From positions 251,066-315,065 of the forward strand of contig JBBAWH010000002.1 of the NCBI GenBank assembly GCA_040397235.1: a stretch of 64,000 nt of DNA, in the 5' to 3' direction. The translations under genes were made by a program, and so were the position numbers. Position 1 is the first letter of the stretch. Each line of letters starts with the position of its first letter. The stretch comes from Limnocylindrus sp040397235. GTDB lineage: Bacteria; Chloroflexota; Limnocylindria; Limnocylindrales; Limnocylindraceae. Below, piece after piece: positions 1 to 6,957 of the stretch. The notes under the pieces were generated by a model. It searched no databases, had not been told where the DNA came from, and saw only the letters and a list, made by a program, of their open reading frames with translations.

Positions 1-291
1 GGCGGCGTTCTCGGCGGGGAGGCCGAAGGCATCAAAGCCGACCGGGTAGAAGACGTTGAAGCCCTGCATGCGCTTGTAGCGCGCGATGGCGTCGGTTGGG
101 GTCTTTACATACCAGTGGCCAATGTGCAGGTCGCCCGACGGGTAGGGCCACATCGTGAGCAGGTAGTAGTGGGGCTTGCTCGTGTCGGTGAGGTCGGTGG
201 TGTGGAGCCCAAGCTCTTCCCAGCGGCGCTGCCAGCGCGGCTCAATCTCGGTCGGGTTGTACCGCTCGAGTCGCTCGTCTTGCTCGGCCAC
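1..291 (-). CDS. leuS: Leucyl-tRNA synthetase, N-terminal part (runs off the window start)
   Basis: The 97 visible residues are the N-terminus of a class I aminoacyl-tRNA synthetase that charges tRNA-Leu with leucine in the cytoplasm. The stretch MWPYPSGDLHIGH carries the HIGH ATP-binding signature in the form and position typical of LeuRS, and is followed by the usual Y-K-R-M-Q-G-x-N-V segment and G-F-D-A-F-G-L-P-A-E-N. The GTG start at 291 is chosen because AGGAGAGGAG lies about 8 nt upstream. The rest of the gene lies outside the window, so the catalytic KMSKS loop and editing domain cannot be checked. ValRS or IleRS are unlikely given the YPSG-x-LHIGH context. Confidence 0.93.
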   Translation of the reverse strand, partial: MAEQDERLERYNPTEIEPRWQRRWEELGLHTTDLTDTSKPHYYLLTMWPYPSGDLHIGHWYVKTPTDAIARYKRMQGFNVFYPVGFDAFGLPAENAA

Positions 292-333
292 GGGTGGGGC
301 TCCTCTCCTTCCGAAGCGCGCCATTTGGCGGCT

Positions 334-409
<76 letters not shown>

Positions 410-440
410 AAGGGGAGCGAGTGTATCAGCCACTCCCGCC

Positions 441-1667
441 TCAGCCTCGTGCGGTACCCCGCGTGGCGCCACGTGCGGCGAGGGGGAGAAGGGCGAGCGA
501 GAGGGCGACGAGGGCGAGTCCGCCAGCGAACGGGGTCACCCCGATCACCGCGGTCGCGACGAGGCCACCCAGGATCGGCCCTGTCGAGATCCCGAGATCG
601 AATGCGACGTTGAATGCACCGTTCGCGCGACCGCGCTCTTCAGGCGCACTAGCAATGGCGATGGCCCCAGCGGCCGCCGGGAAGATCAGCCCGTAGCCAA
701 TGCCGTAGAGCACCATCGCCACCAGGTCGATGGTCAGCGTGGGGCTCATGGCGAGCAGGGTGAGCGCACCAACCAGCGCGCCAAGTCCGATGAGTGAAAT
801 ACCGAACGGCCCACGCTTATCCACGCGGGTGGAGATGCGGCTGAGCATCAGCACAATCGCGATCACACCGAAGATCGTAAAGAGGCCACCGCTCGCCCCC
901 GCTGCGTATCGGAGTGCCGCCTCTTGCGTGCGTCCCTCTTCGAGCGCGCGCTGAATGAGTCCATCTTTAATGAAGCCGGTCACGGTACCTACCGCCGCTT
1001 CGAGTCCGAAGATTGCTAACAGGGCAACGCGCACGCGCGGCTCACTCAGAATGCGGCGCCATGCACCAACGGTTGGTCGCGTTGATGGTGTGACCACGAG
1101 CGTTTCGGGGAGCAGCGGAAGGACGCCGGCAAGGCCGATGGCGATGAAGGCGGCGACGCCGAGGAAGACGGCATTCACATCAAAGAGGTTAGAGACGAGT
1201 GCCGCCGATGCTGGACCAAAGACTGCAGCGATACCGATGAGCGCGCCGGCTCGGCCGAGTGTTCGCCCACGCTCACCAACAGGGGCGGCATCACCGAGGA
1301 GGGCGAAGAGCGCCGCGGCGAGCACACCACCAGAGGCCCCGTGAACGACACGCGCCAGCAGGAAGAGCGGCAACGAATCGGCGAGGGCGTAGATGGCGAT
1401 GGCGACGGGGCTAATGATCAGCGCGGCAACGACGACGCGGCGTCGGCCGATGCGGTCGGCGAGGATGCCGCCGATCGGGTTGAAGGCGAGATTGGCGAGC
1501 GAGTAGGCGGCGATGGCGATGCCGACCAAGAGTGGGGTGCCACCGAGCTCCTGAGCACGCGGGCCAATCACTGGCAAAAGGGCGAAGTTGTCGATAAAGG
1601 CGAGGAAGATCGCTGCGTAGATCGCGGCACGGCTCCTTCTCGTCAGGGTTGGGGTGGTAGTCGTCAT
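441..1667 (-). CDS. Major facilitator superfamily transporter (12 TM)
   Basis: The 408-residue protein is almost entirely alternating hydrophobic helices with about 12 membrane spans. The loop between TM2 and TM3 has the MFS motif G-G-I-L-A-D-R-I-G-R-R-R, and a second related loop (APEERGRANG) occurs in the C-terminal half. It is probably a proton-driven drug or metabolite exporter of the inner membrane; the substrate cannot be read. The open frame extends far upstream, but the first hydrophobic span follows ATG 1667 (MTTTTPTL), and GATGCT sits exactly 6 nt before that ATG with no Shine-Dalgarno, matching the leaderless pattern of this window. It is divergent from the metallopeptidase gene at 1722. 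Confidence 0.85.
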   Translation of the reverse strand: MTTTTPTLTRRSRAAIYAAIFLAFIDNFALLPVIGPRAQELGGTPLLVGIAIAAYSLANLAFNPIGGILADRIGRRRVVVAALIISPVAIAIYALADSLPLFLLARVVHGASGGVLAAALFALLGDAAPVGERGRTLGRAGALIGIAAVFGPASAALVSNLFDVNAVFLGVAAFIAIGLAGVLPLLPETLVVTPSTRPTVGAWRRILSEPRVRVALLAIFGLEAAVGTVTGFIKDGLIQRALEEGRTQEAALRYAAGASGGLFTIFGVIAIVLMLSRISTRVDKRGPFGISLIGLGALVGALTLLAMSPTLTIDLVAMVLYGIGYGLIFPAAAGAIAIASAPEERGRANGAFNVAFDLGISTGPILGGLVATAVIGVTPFAGGLALVALSLALLPLAARGATRGTARG

Positions 1668-1721
1668 CGGTAAAGCATCCCACGCGCCGAGAGATGCCGC
1701 CTCCATGCGAAACTCTGCACC

Positions 1722-2423
1722 GTGAGCCCCCGACCGTATCGCCTGATTCGTAGCCCACGCGCACGACGCCTCACGTTGCGCATTGACCCAGAGCATGGCC
1801 TTGAGGCGGTGGTGCCAGAGCGGTACAGCGAGGCCCGCGCGCGGCGCGATGTCGAGGCGTTCATTGCCACGCGCCTCAAGTGGATTGACCGCTCCCTTGC
1901 CGAGGTGACCTCCCGCCGCACCGCGCTCGGCACCGATGGCCGTCTGGCAGTCGGCGGACTGATCCCGTATGCCGGGCGCCCCCATCACATCGTGGTCGGC
2001 GCTGGCGGGAGCATCACGGCGCTCAACGGTGAGATTCAGATCCCGGCAGCGATCGCTGGTGACCCTGAAGCGGTGCGCCGCCGACTCTTGAGCTGGCTGC
2101 GACGCCGCGCGCGCGCCATTGCCGAGCAGATGATCAGCGTCTACGCCGCAGAGATGCGCGTCACCCCCACGCGCCTGCGCATCGGCGATCAGTCAACGCG
2201 CTGGGGGAGCGCATCGGGTGATGGCACCATCTCGCTCTCGTGGCGTCTCGTGCTGGCGCCGCCATCGTGCTTCGAAGCGGTGGTCGTTCATGAGCTCGCC
2301 CACCTGCGCGCCAGCGGTCACGGGGCACGATTCCGAGCGGTGGTGGAGCGGCACCTTCCTGATGAGGCGGCGCGCATGCGCCAACTGCAGCGGCTCGCCC
2401 CGGCCTTGAGCGCGGTTCGCTAG
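1722..2423 (+). CDS. YgjP-type (DUF45) zinc metallopeptidase
   Basis: The 233-residue protein ends in a zinc-metalloprotease signature: V-V-V-H-E-L-A-H-L-R, with a third likely ligand in S-G-H-G-x-x-F. This H-E-L-A-H plus downstream H arrangement is that of the YgjP/WSS1-like DUF45 family, often found next to restriction or nucleotide genes, whose physiological substrate is not firmly established. The conserved T-R-W-G-S segment before the active site is also present. The basic N-terminus (SPRPYRLIRSPRARRLTLRI) is typical of the family. The GTG start at 1722 has no Shine-Dalgarno. It is likely cytoplasmic, since no signal peptide is visible. Confidence 0.85.
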   Translation: MSPRPYRLIRSPRARRLTLRIDPEHGLEAVVPERYSEARARRDVEAFIATRLKWIDRSLAEVTSRRTALGTDGRLAVGGLIPYAGRPHHIVVGAGGSITALNGEIQIPAAIAGDPEAVRRRLLSWLRRRARAIAEQMISVYAAEMRVTPTRLRIGDQSTRWGSASGDGTISLSWRLVLAPPSCFEAVVVHELAHLRASGHGARFRAVVERHLPDEAARMRQLQRLAPALSAVR

Positions 2424-2449
2424 CGAACCACTGGCGATGTAAAAGGGGC

Positions 2450-2525
2450 TGGTGGAGCTGAGGGGATTCGAACCCCTTACCTCGACAATGCGAATGTCGC
2501 GCTCTACCAATTGAGCTACAGCCCC
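2450..2525 (-). tRNA. tRNA-Ala (anticodon CGC)
   Basis: On the minus strand the acceptor stem GGGGCTG pairs with CAGCTCC. The anticodon stem CGACA/TGTCG encloses loop TTCGCAT with anticodon CGC, and the T arm carries GGTTCGAATCC. A discriminator A plus encoded CCA complete a 76-nt gene. It reads GCG codons, complementing the GGC alanine tRNA at 334-409. A CGC alanine tRNA is a feature of high-GC genomes. Confidence 0.95.
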
Positions 2526-2555
2526 AGCGGAGCGGCAGAATACCACGGCGACGGC

Positions 2556-2561
2556 TAACAT
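2556..2561 (+). promoter_or_regulatory. -10 element TAACAT for a leaderless gene
   Basis: TAACAT ends exactly 6 nt before the GTG at 2568, and no Shine-Dalgarno lies between, so transcription would begin at or very near the start codon. No convincing -35 hexamer is visible. Confidence 0.5.
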
Positions 2562-2567
2562 CTAGGG

Positions 2568-3479
2568 GTGAACCCACTCCTTCTTGCCCTGATCTCCGCC
2601 GCCATGTGGGGCGTTACCGACCTCGTCACCAGCGTTGTTGGCCGGCGCATCGGCTCGCTTCGCGTGGTGGTGATCGCCGTTTCGACCTCGCTCGTACTGG
2701 CCGGCGCGGTGGCGATCGCGCGCGGCGCGCTTACGACGGACTACGACACGACAATTGTCGGCGCCACGCTGCTCCTGGGAGTTGCTGCAGGCATTGCCTA
2801 CATCGGCGTCTTCACCGCATTTCGCCTCGGGCCACTGAGCGTCGTCTCCCCAACAATTTCAGCGTACGGCGCACTCGCCGCATTCCTTGCCGTGATCTTC
2901 CTGAACGAGCGTCTGACCCCGCCCCACATCGCTGGGGTCATCGCGGTCGGGATCGGCATCAGCCTGCTCGGACTGCAGACCACCGGCACCGGGCGCAGTC
3001 GACGCGCCACGCTGGCGAGCCCAGGTGTGGCCTTTGCGCTGGTTGGCCTCCTCTTCTTCGCGATCATCACCGTGCTGCTGACGATTCCAATCAAGGCGTA
3101 CGGCTGGAGCACCGCCATCGCTCTCTCGCGCATCGGCAACCTCGTCACCGTCTGGCTGATCTTCTTTGTCCTCTACAAGTACCGCGCACGCCTGCCGAAG
3201 TGGGGGCGCCACGATCTGCTCGGCGAGGGGCAGCGACTCGATCGGATCGGATTTGCGCTTGCCACCCTTGTTGGGCTTGGCGACACCATCGCCTTCTTCA
3301 TCTTTGCCGCGGCGCTCGAGCAGGGGCCAACCTGGGCGGTCTCCCTACTCAGCTCGCTCGGCCCAATCATCGTCGTGCTCGGCGGCCTCTTCGGCTATCG
3401 CGAGCGGCTGCGCCGCCCCCAGGTGCTTGGCCTCGGCGCCCTGGCCGCTGGGCTAGTGCTCGCCACCCTCCCGGCCTAG
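2568..3479 (+). CDS. EamA/DMT-family transporter
   Basis: The 303-residue protein has about ten hydrophobic helices in two similar halves, the layout of the drug/metabolite transporter (EamA) superfamily. Each half ends with the typical pattern, a helix with a small-residue-rich G-P-L-S-V-V-S-P-T-I then a short loop with N-E-R-L (residues around 105-110), and in the second half Y-R-E-R-L. It is probably an inner-membrane exporter of a small metabolite; the substrate is unknown. It starts with GTG, no Shine-Dalgarno, and a -10-like hexamer 6 nt upstream. It stands alone between a tRNA gene and a LexA box. Confidence 0.82.
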   Translation: MNPLLLALISAAMWGVTDLVTSVVGRRIGSLRVVVIAVSTSLVLAGAVAIARGALTTDYDTTIVGATLLLGVAAGIAYIGVFTAFRLGPLSVVSPTISAYGALAAFLAVIFLNERLTPPHIAGVIAVGIGISLLGLQTTGTGRSRRATLASPGVAFALVGLLFFAIITVLLTIPIKAYGWSTAIALSRIGNLVTVWLIFFVLYKYRARLPKWGRHDLLGEGQRLDRIGFALATLVGLGDTIAFFIFAAALEQGPTWAVSLLSSLGPIIVVLGGLFGYRERLRRPQVLGLGALAAGLVLATLPA

Positions 3480-3493
3480 CCCCCTTGCGCAAG

Positions 3494-3509
3494 TAGAACG
3501 CCTGTTCTA
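3494..3509 (+). promoter_or_regulatory. Putative LexA (SOS) box
   Basis: TAGAACGCCTGTTCTA is a perfect 16-bp palindrome around GAAC-N4-GTTC, the Gram-positive-type LexA operator core. The identical outer frame, TAGAAC-N4-GTTCTA, recurs at 60114-60129 before the imuA-imuB-dnaE2 operon. It lies where the -35 region of the -10 hexamer TATCCT (3533-3538) would be, so bound LexA should block transcription of the lipoprotein gene at 3545. Confidence 0.75.
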
Positions 3510-3532
3510 TTATGAGGCGTAGGCGAGGGCAG

Positions 3533-3538
3533 TATCCT
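3533..3538 (+). promoter_or_regulatory. -10 element TATCCT for the LexA-box lipoprotein gene
   Basis: TATCCT is followed by exactly 6 nt and then GTG at 3545. The LexA palindrome begins 39 bp before it and covers the -35 side. This fits a repressible leaderless promoter. Confidence 0.5.
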
Positions 3539-3544
3539 CACGAG

Positions 3545-4009
3545 GTGTTGCCCCATCTCGGCCCTCGCCTAACTCACCCCCTCCGACACCGTGCGGTGCT
3601 CCTCGTTGCCCTCCCGCTGCTCTTGGCCGGCTGCTTCGGTTCGAGCGAGGCCACCCCCACCCCCAGCCAGGGAGCTACAACCGTCATTTCCACCGAATAC
3701 GGGCGCGTCTGGGGGGCACTCCCCGCGGACTTCCCCCTGCTTGCGAGTGGCCACTCACTCGTGCGCCTCGACGTGCAGTCGAGCGGCGCGATCTGGAGCC
3801 AGATGGGGGTGAGCGAAGCGACCGCTGCGGCGATTGACGAGCTGCGTCGACTCGCATGGGATGTGCAGGAGCCGACCGGCACCGCAACCGCACGGCGCAT
3901 CAACGCGACTCGAGATCAGGGGGCGTGCGTTCTCACCATTCTGGTTGAGCCGCTCGGCACGCGTACCTCGCTCGTCGTTTATCTTGGTGAGGGTTGTCCA
4001 AAGCCGTAG
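3545..4009 (+). CDS. Small secreted lipoprotein, probably SOS-regulated
   Basis: The 154-residue protein opens with a type II signal peptide: a basic stretch (RLTHPLRHR), a hydrophobic core and the lipobox L-A-G-C, with Cys30 as the lipidation site. A Ser/Thr/Pro-rich linker follows. The mature domain of about 110 residues is not recognised; it has two cysteines, near residues 129 and 151, that could form a disulphide. The GTG at 3545 is preferred over the ATG at 3512 because the latter falls inside promoter sequence and TATCCT lies 6 nt upstream of the GTG. The LexA box makes DNA-damage induction likely (inference). It probably shares a transcript with the 37-residue gene at 4028. Confidence 0.7.
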   Translation: MLPHLGPRLTHPLRHRAVLLVALPLLLAGCFGSSEATPTPSQGATTVISTEYGRVWGALPADFPLLASGHSLVRLDVQSSGAIWSQMGVSEATAAAIDELRRLAWDVQEPTGTATARRINATRDQGACVLTILVEPLGTRTSLVVYLGEGCPKP

Positions 4010-4027
4010 CGCGTTGAAGGAGGAGTG

Positions 4028-4141
4028 ATGGCACCAAAGTTGAAGCGTCGCGAAATCGTCCTACCGATCCTGCTGGTGTTGGGACTCTTTGTGCTGACCT
4101 TTGCGCTGATCGCCGCGCAGGTTGTGGGGGCGAGCGCCTAG
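4028..4141 (+). CDS. 37-residue single-span membrane peptide
   Basis: ATG 4028 is preceded by a strong GGAGGAG ribosome-binding site. The product starts with a basic patch (APKLKRRE) followed by one hydrophobic helix of about 24 residues, so it should insert N-in with the positive charges in the cytoplasm. It lies 18 nt after the lipoprotein stop and is probably co-transcribed with it, hence possibly also under LexA control. Its stop overlaps the stop of the convergent gene at 4138 in a shared CTAG. Function is unknown. Short hydrophobic peptides are made in some SOS responses, but nothing here proves that role. Confidence 0.6.
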   Translation: MAPKLKRREIVLPILLVLGLFVLTFALIAAQVVGASA

Positions 4142-4848
4142 CGCTTCCCCTTACGTCGCTCCGCTTCCATGCGGCGACGATCGCGCTCTGTTGGCTGGTT
4201 CGGACTCATCGCGCGCAAGAAGCGCCCATACCAACCGGCAAACGCACCGGCCAAGACGCCGGCCGCAGCGACGCCGTAGATGTCGCCCAGCATTGCGCCA
4301 GGGTTTCCGATATTGGCCGTGATGCCATCGAGCAAACCCTTCACAGGGTTTCCCTCAGGGAACGAAGCCATGGCATCAGAGGTGCCCACAATTGCTGACG
4401 CCGCGTAGGTGATGATGCCGAAGAGTCCACCGATCAGCCATGCACCACGTCGCGTCAGCATGCCACCAAGGAAGGCGACAACAAACGCTGGCGGCAGCAG
4501 AATCGATTGCACTGCAAGCTGAGCAATGTTTGAGGCGAGCACTCCTGGCTGCAGAGCGATAACGGTGGTAACGACGACCAGCGCGAGCGGCAACACAAAG
4601 GCGCGGGTGCGGATCAGCGTTGGCAGGTAGGCGAGATCTGCGCGAATCGGTGCGCGGCCCGCCGATGAGCGGAGTGCTACGCGAAACCCGAGTCCGCCTG
4701 TAGCTGCTGGCGTTGGGACACCTGCGGCTGCAGCAACTGGGGCCTCCGGGGTGATGCCGAGAGCCTCTGCCTCAGCGCGCTCCCTGGCGGCCAGACGGTT
4801 GCGGCGACGCGCCTCTGCGCGGTCGCTGGCGTGATCTGCATTACTCAT
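4138..4848 (-). CDS. Membrane protein of unknown function (about 4 TM)
   Basis: The 236-residue protein has an Ala/Arg/Glu-rich cytoplasmic N-terminus of about 70 residues, then roughly four membrane spans between residues 80 and 215. It ends in a basic tail (RDRRRMEAERRKGKR). I do not recognise the family. The highly charged N-terminus followed by spans suggests a scaffold-like inner-membrane protein. It starts with ATG 4848, with TAAGAT 6 nt upstream and no Shine-Dalgarno. Confidence 0.65.
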   Translation of the reverse strand: MSNADHASDRAEARRRNRLAARERAEAEALGITPEAPVAAAAGVPTPAATGGLGFRVALRSSAGRAPIRADLAYLPTLIRTRAFVLPLALVVVTTVIALQPGVLASNIAQLAVQSILLPPAFVVAFLGGMLTRRGAWLIGGLFGIITYAASAIVGTSDAMASFPEGNPVKGLLDGITANIGNPGAMLGDIYGVAAAGVLAGAFAGWYGRFLRAMSPNQPTERDRRRMEAERRKGKR

Positions 4849-4854
4849 GTCTAC

Positions 4855-4860
4855 ATCTTA
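4855..4860 (-). promoter_or_regulatory. -10 element TAAGAT for a leaderless gene
   Basis: On the minus strand TAAGAT is followed by GTAGAC and then ATG at 4848, again exactly 6 nt from hexamer to start codon. Confidence 0.5.
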
Positions 4861-4931
4861 GACGCGCGCGGTACGCAGCGCGTGGGAGGCTTCGCCCCTC
4901 GCCTCCGTCCAACCCCGCGATGGAGATTCAT

Positions 4932-6524
4932 ATGGCGAGAGTCAGTCACCTTCACGCTGGAGTGCTCGGGATCGTGATCCTGGCGCTCACCCTCCTTCCA
5001 CCGTCGCTCACACGCGCGGCCAGCACAGATGCACTGCTAATCAGCAGCATTGCCACAGGCGGCAGCTCTGCCTCCGACGAGTACGTGGTGATCGAGGCGG
5101 TGGGCGCGGGTGGTGCAAACATTGCCGACTACGAGCTGGTCTACGCCACGGCGAGCGGTGCGACTACGCGGCGCTTGATCAGCCTTGAAGGTGCCGCGCC
5201 ACTCGCCGCTGGCGCACGGTTGCTGGCCGCCAATAGTCTCGGAGCATTTGCGCTCAACGCATTCGCGACGTGGAGTGAGGGGATCGCTGCAACTGGTGGC
5301 GCCGTGCGCCTTCGTGTGCGCGCCACCCCCACGCTGATCGCTGACGCCGTTGCGTGGGGGAGCGCCACGTCGAGCGCCGGCGGCTTCGGCACCCCAACGC
5401 CAGCGGCGTCATCAACAACGATGATCGAACGACGGCGCAGTGTAGATTTGGGGCTGATCAATACGCAGAACAACAGTGCCGACTTCGCCCTTGTGCCACT
5501 CGCGCCGCCCAGCCTCACGCCTGAGGTACCAGGAACGCCGCCGCCAACGCTGGAACCAATCCCGACTCTCACGGTCACTCCGTCACCCTCTAGCGCGCCT
5601 ACGCCGACCGCCACGTCAACACCTCTCGTGCTAACCCCAACGGAGGTTCGCGCTGCGCCGCTGAATGGAACGATCACCATGCGCGGGACAGTTTCGGCGG
5701 CACCCGGCGAACTAGCCGAGGAGCGGCTCTATTGCGTAGAGGATGGGGCGACCGGGATCGGGGCGTTTGTCCTCGCCCAGAGTGGAGATACCGACCTCGC
5801 GCGCGGCGATGTGGTGACGATTACCGGAACGCTGCTCCTGCGGCGGCAGGCACTCACCCTGACCGCCACGGCAGCGGCGCAGGTCGATGGCTGGATTGAG
5901 CCGCGAGACGGAACCAGAGTCGGGCCGCCAACGCCTGGGCCGTGGGCATGGGAGCCCTGGGAGGGTCAGGTCATTCAGGTATCGGGGACCGTGAGTGGCG
6001 CTATGAAGGATCTCGCAGCGGGCGCTCGCAGCCTGACCCTCAGGCTGCCGGGGGGCGGGGAGCTCCTGGTTGGGCTGGGGTCGAGCCTCGTCGGTCAGGT
6101 ACCGGCGGCTCTTCTGGTGCCCAAGTTAGAGATCACGGTGCGCGGGGTGCTGCACCAGCGCTCAGGCTCTGCAGGGGGTGGGTACCGACTCTGGGCCCTG
6201 GCGGTGGGTACGAGCCGCCCGCCAGCCCCTACAAGGGTTCCAACGAGCACAATTGCGGGTACCCCGCCCACTACTCCGCCCGTGGTCGTGCTGACGATGC
6301 CGGCTGGGGCCCCCTCGATCGCCATCCCAAGCGGGGCTCAGCCGTGGTGGGTCCAGCGGGTCTCCCAGACCCTCAACGTACGTGGCGGCAGCCTCGAGCT
6401 GACAGGCCCCGGCGGGGTCAGGTTGGTCGTGCTCCCGTTGTGCGAGGAGGCACAGGCTGTGCCAGGGGCGACTCGTGCGGGGGGGAGGGTTGACCGTGCG
6501 GGGCGTGCTGCTTATCCTCAATGA
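4932..6524 (+). CDS. Secreted lamin-tail-domain protein with Pro/Thr linkers; possible C-terminal frameshift
   Basis: The 530-residue protein has a Sec signal peptide (residues 1-30). A lamin-tail-like domain follows at about 35-165, with its D-E-Y-V-V-I-E-A strand and regular beta pattern. A Pro/Ser/Thr linker spans about 180-235. At least two OB-fold-like beta segments follow, with the repeated pattern I-T-x-R-G-x-x (about 240-420), then a second Pro/Thr linker. It is probably cell-surface or extracellular, related to proteins found beside secreted nucleases. ATG 4932 has GGAG 6 nt upstream, so it is preferred over ATG 4920. A run of seven G at 6479-6485 precedes an abrupt ending; with one G fewer the frame would read L-T-V-R-G-V-L-L-I, matching the earlier repeats. 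Confidence 0.72.
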   Translation: MARVSHLHAGVLGIVILALTLLPPSLTRAASTDALLISSIATGGSSASDEYVVIEAVGAGGANIADYELVYATASGATTRRLISLEGAAPLAAGARLLAANSLGAFALNAFATWSEGIAATGGAVRLRVRATPTLIADAVAWGSATSSAGGFGTPTPAASSTTMIERRRSVDLGLINTQNNSADFALVPLAPPSLTPEVPGTPPPTLEPIPTLTVTPSPSSAPTPTATSTPLVLTPTEVRAAPLNGTITMRGTVSAAPGELAEERLYCVEDGATGIGAFVLAQSGDTDLARGDVVTITGTLLLRRQALTLTATAAAQVDGWIEPRDGTRVGPPTPGPWAWEPWEGQVIQVSGTVSGAMKDLAAGARSLTLRLPGGGELLVGLGSSLVGQVPAALLVPKLEITVRGVLHQRSGSAGGGYRLWALAVGTSRPPAPTRVPTSTIAGTPPTTPPVVVLTMPAGAPSIAIPSGAQPWWVQRVSQTLNVRGGSLELTGPGGVRLVVLPLCEEAQAVPGATRAGGRVDRAGRAAYPQ

Positions 6525-6538
6525 CGGTGATCGTGCGA

Positions 6539-6637
6539 GGAGGCCGTTTGGCCTCCCTGCCGATCAGCGCTTGGTAACGCTACCAAGGAGGCACGTGCCC
6601 CGTTTTGGGGTCAAGGTAGATCGGAGCTCACGCTCCG
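6539..6637 (+). other. Cluster of four short hairpins ahead of the zinc-ribbon gene
   Basis: Within 100 nt there are four perfect stem-loops: GGAGGCC-GTTT-GGCCTCC (6539-6556), CTTGGTA-ACGC-TACCAAG (6570-6587), CCCC-GTTTT-GGGG (6598-6610) and CGGAGC-TCAC-GCTCCG (6622-6637). A GGCACGTGCC palindrome lies between the second and third. None is followed by a U-run, so only the first might act as a terminator. The array could be a structured 5' leader for the gene at 6657. Confidence 0.5.
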
Positions 6638-6656
6638 GTTTGTGGAGGTACACACG

Positions 6657-6797
6657 ATGGCCGAAGTTTATTGCGTTAAGTGCAAGGCAAAGCGCGAAGC
6701 TATTGACACGAAGAAGGTCACGATGAAGAACGGCAAGCCAGCACTCGAGGGCAAGTGCCCAGTGTGCGGCACCAAGGTCTTCAGGATCGGTGGCTGA
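6657..6797 (+). CDS. DUF5679-type small zinc-ribbon protein (46 aa)
   Basis: ATG 6657 follows a GGAGG ribosome-binding site. The product has two knuckles, C-V-K-C near the start and C-P-V-C-G near the end, separated by a basic middle section (KRE...DTKKVTMKNGKPA). This is the pattern of the DUF5679 zinc-ribbon family, which is frequent in Chloroflexota and resembles small ribosomal zinc proteins. The four cysteines probably bind one zinc ion. A nucleic-acid or ribosome-associated role is likely by analogy but unproven. It has its own structured upstream region and a terminator-like hairpin downstream. Confidence 0.8.
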   Translation: MAEVYCVKCKAKREAIDTKKVTMKNGKPALEGKCPVCGTKVFRIGG

Positions 6798-6840
6798 TTA
6801 ACAACGCGCGATCGCCGCACGGCGATTGCATAGCGGCCAA

Positions 6841-6874
6841 GCGGCCCTCGACTGGGAGACCAGTCGGGGGCCGC
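6841..6874 (+). terminator. Terminator-like long hairpin
   Basis: GCGGCCC... pairs through 15 base pairs (one G-U) around a GAGA loop, ending in ...GGGCCGC. It lies 43 nt after the zinc-ribbon stop codon. No clear U-run follows, so termination may be weak or rely on the stem alone. A smaller ATCGCC-GCAC-GGCGAT hairpin lies at 6811-6826. Confidence 0.55.
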
Positions 6875-6890
6875 GCCGCTTCTCGCGAGT

Positions 6891-6929
6891 TGTGAATAAC
6901 TCGCCACACCACGCACGAAGTTATCCACA
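6891..6929 (+). promoter_or_regulatory. Pair of inverted DnaA-box-like sites
   Basis: TTATCCACA at 6921-6929 is a perfect match to the DnaA-box consensus. TGTGAATAA at 6891-6899 is the same box on the other strand with one mismatch. They face each other 21 bp apart, just upstream of the ROK-gap-pgk-eno operon. No AT-rich unwinding region or dnaA/dnaN gene is nearby, so this is not a replication origin. DnaA could regulate the operon or be titrated here. Confidence 0.5.
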
Positions 6930-6957
6930 GTGAGCTCATCGTGAGCACGGAGGATTG

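Noticed and set aside
441..1988. Longer start for the MFS gene at 1988
   Set aside because: The extension runs antisense through the metallopeptidase gene, is not hydrophobic, and ATG 1667 has a leaderless-type -10 at the right distance.
3512..3544. ATG 3512 as start of the lipoprotein gene
   Set aside because: The ATG lies between the LexA box and the -10 hexamer, would put 11 extra Arg-rich residues before the signal peptide, and GTG 3545 has the standard 6-nt spacing.
6891..6929. Replication origin suggested by DnaA boxes
   Set aside because: Only two boxes, no AT-rich unwinding element, and no dnaA, dnaN, rpmH or gyr genes nearby.
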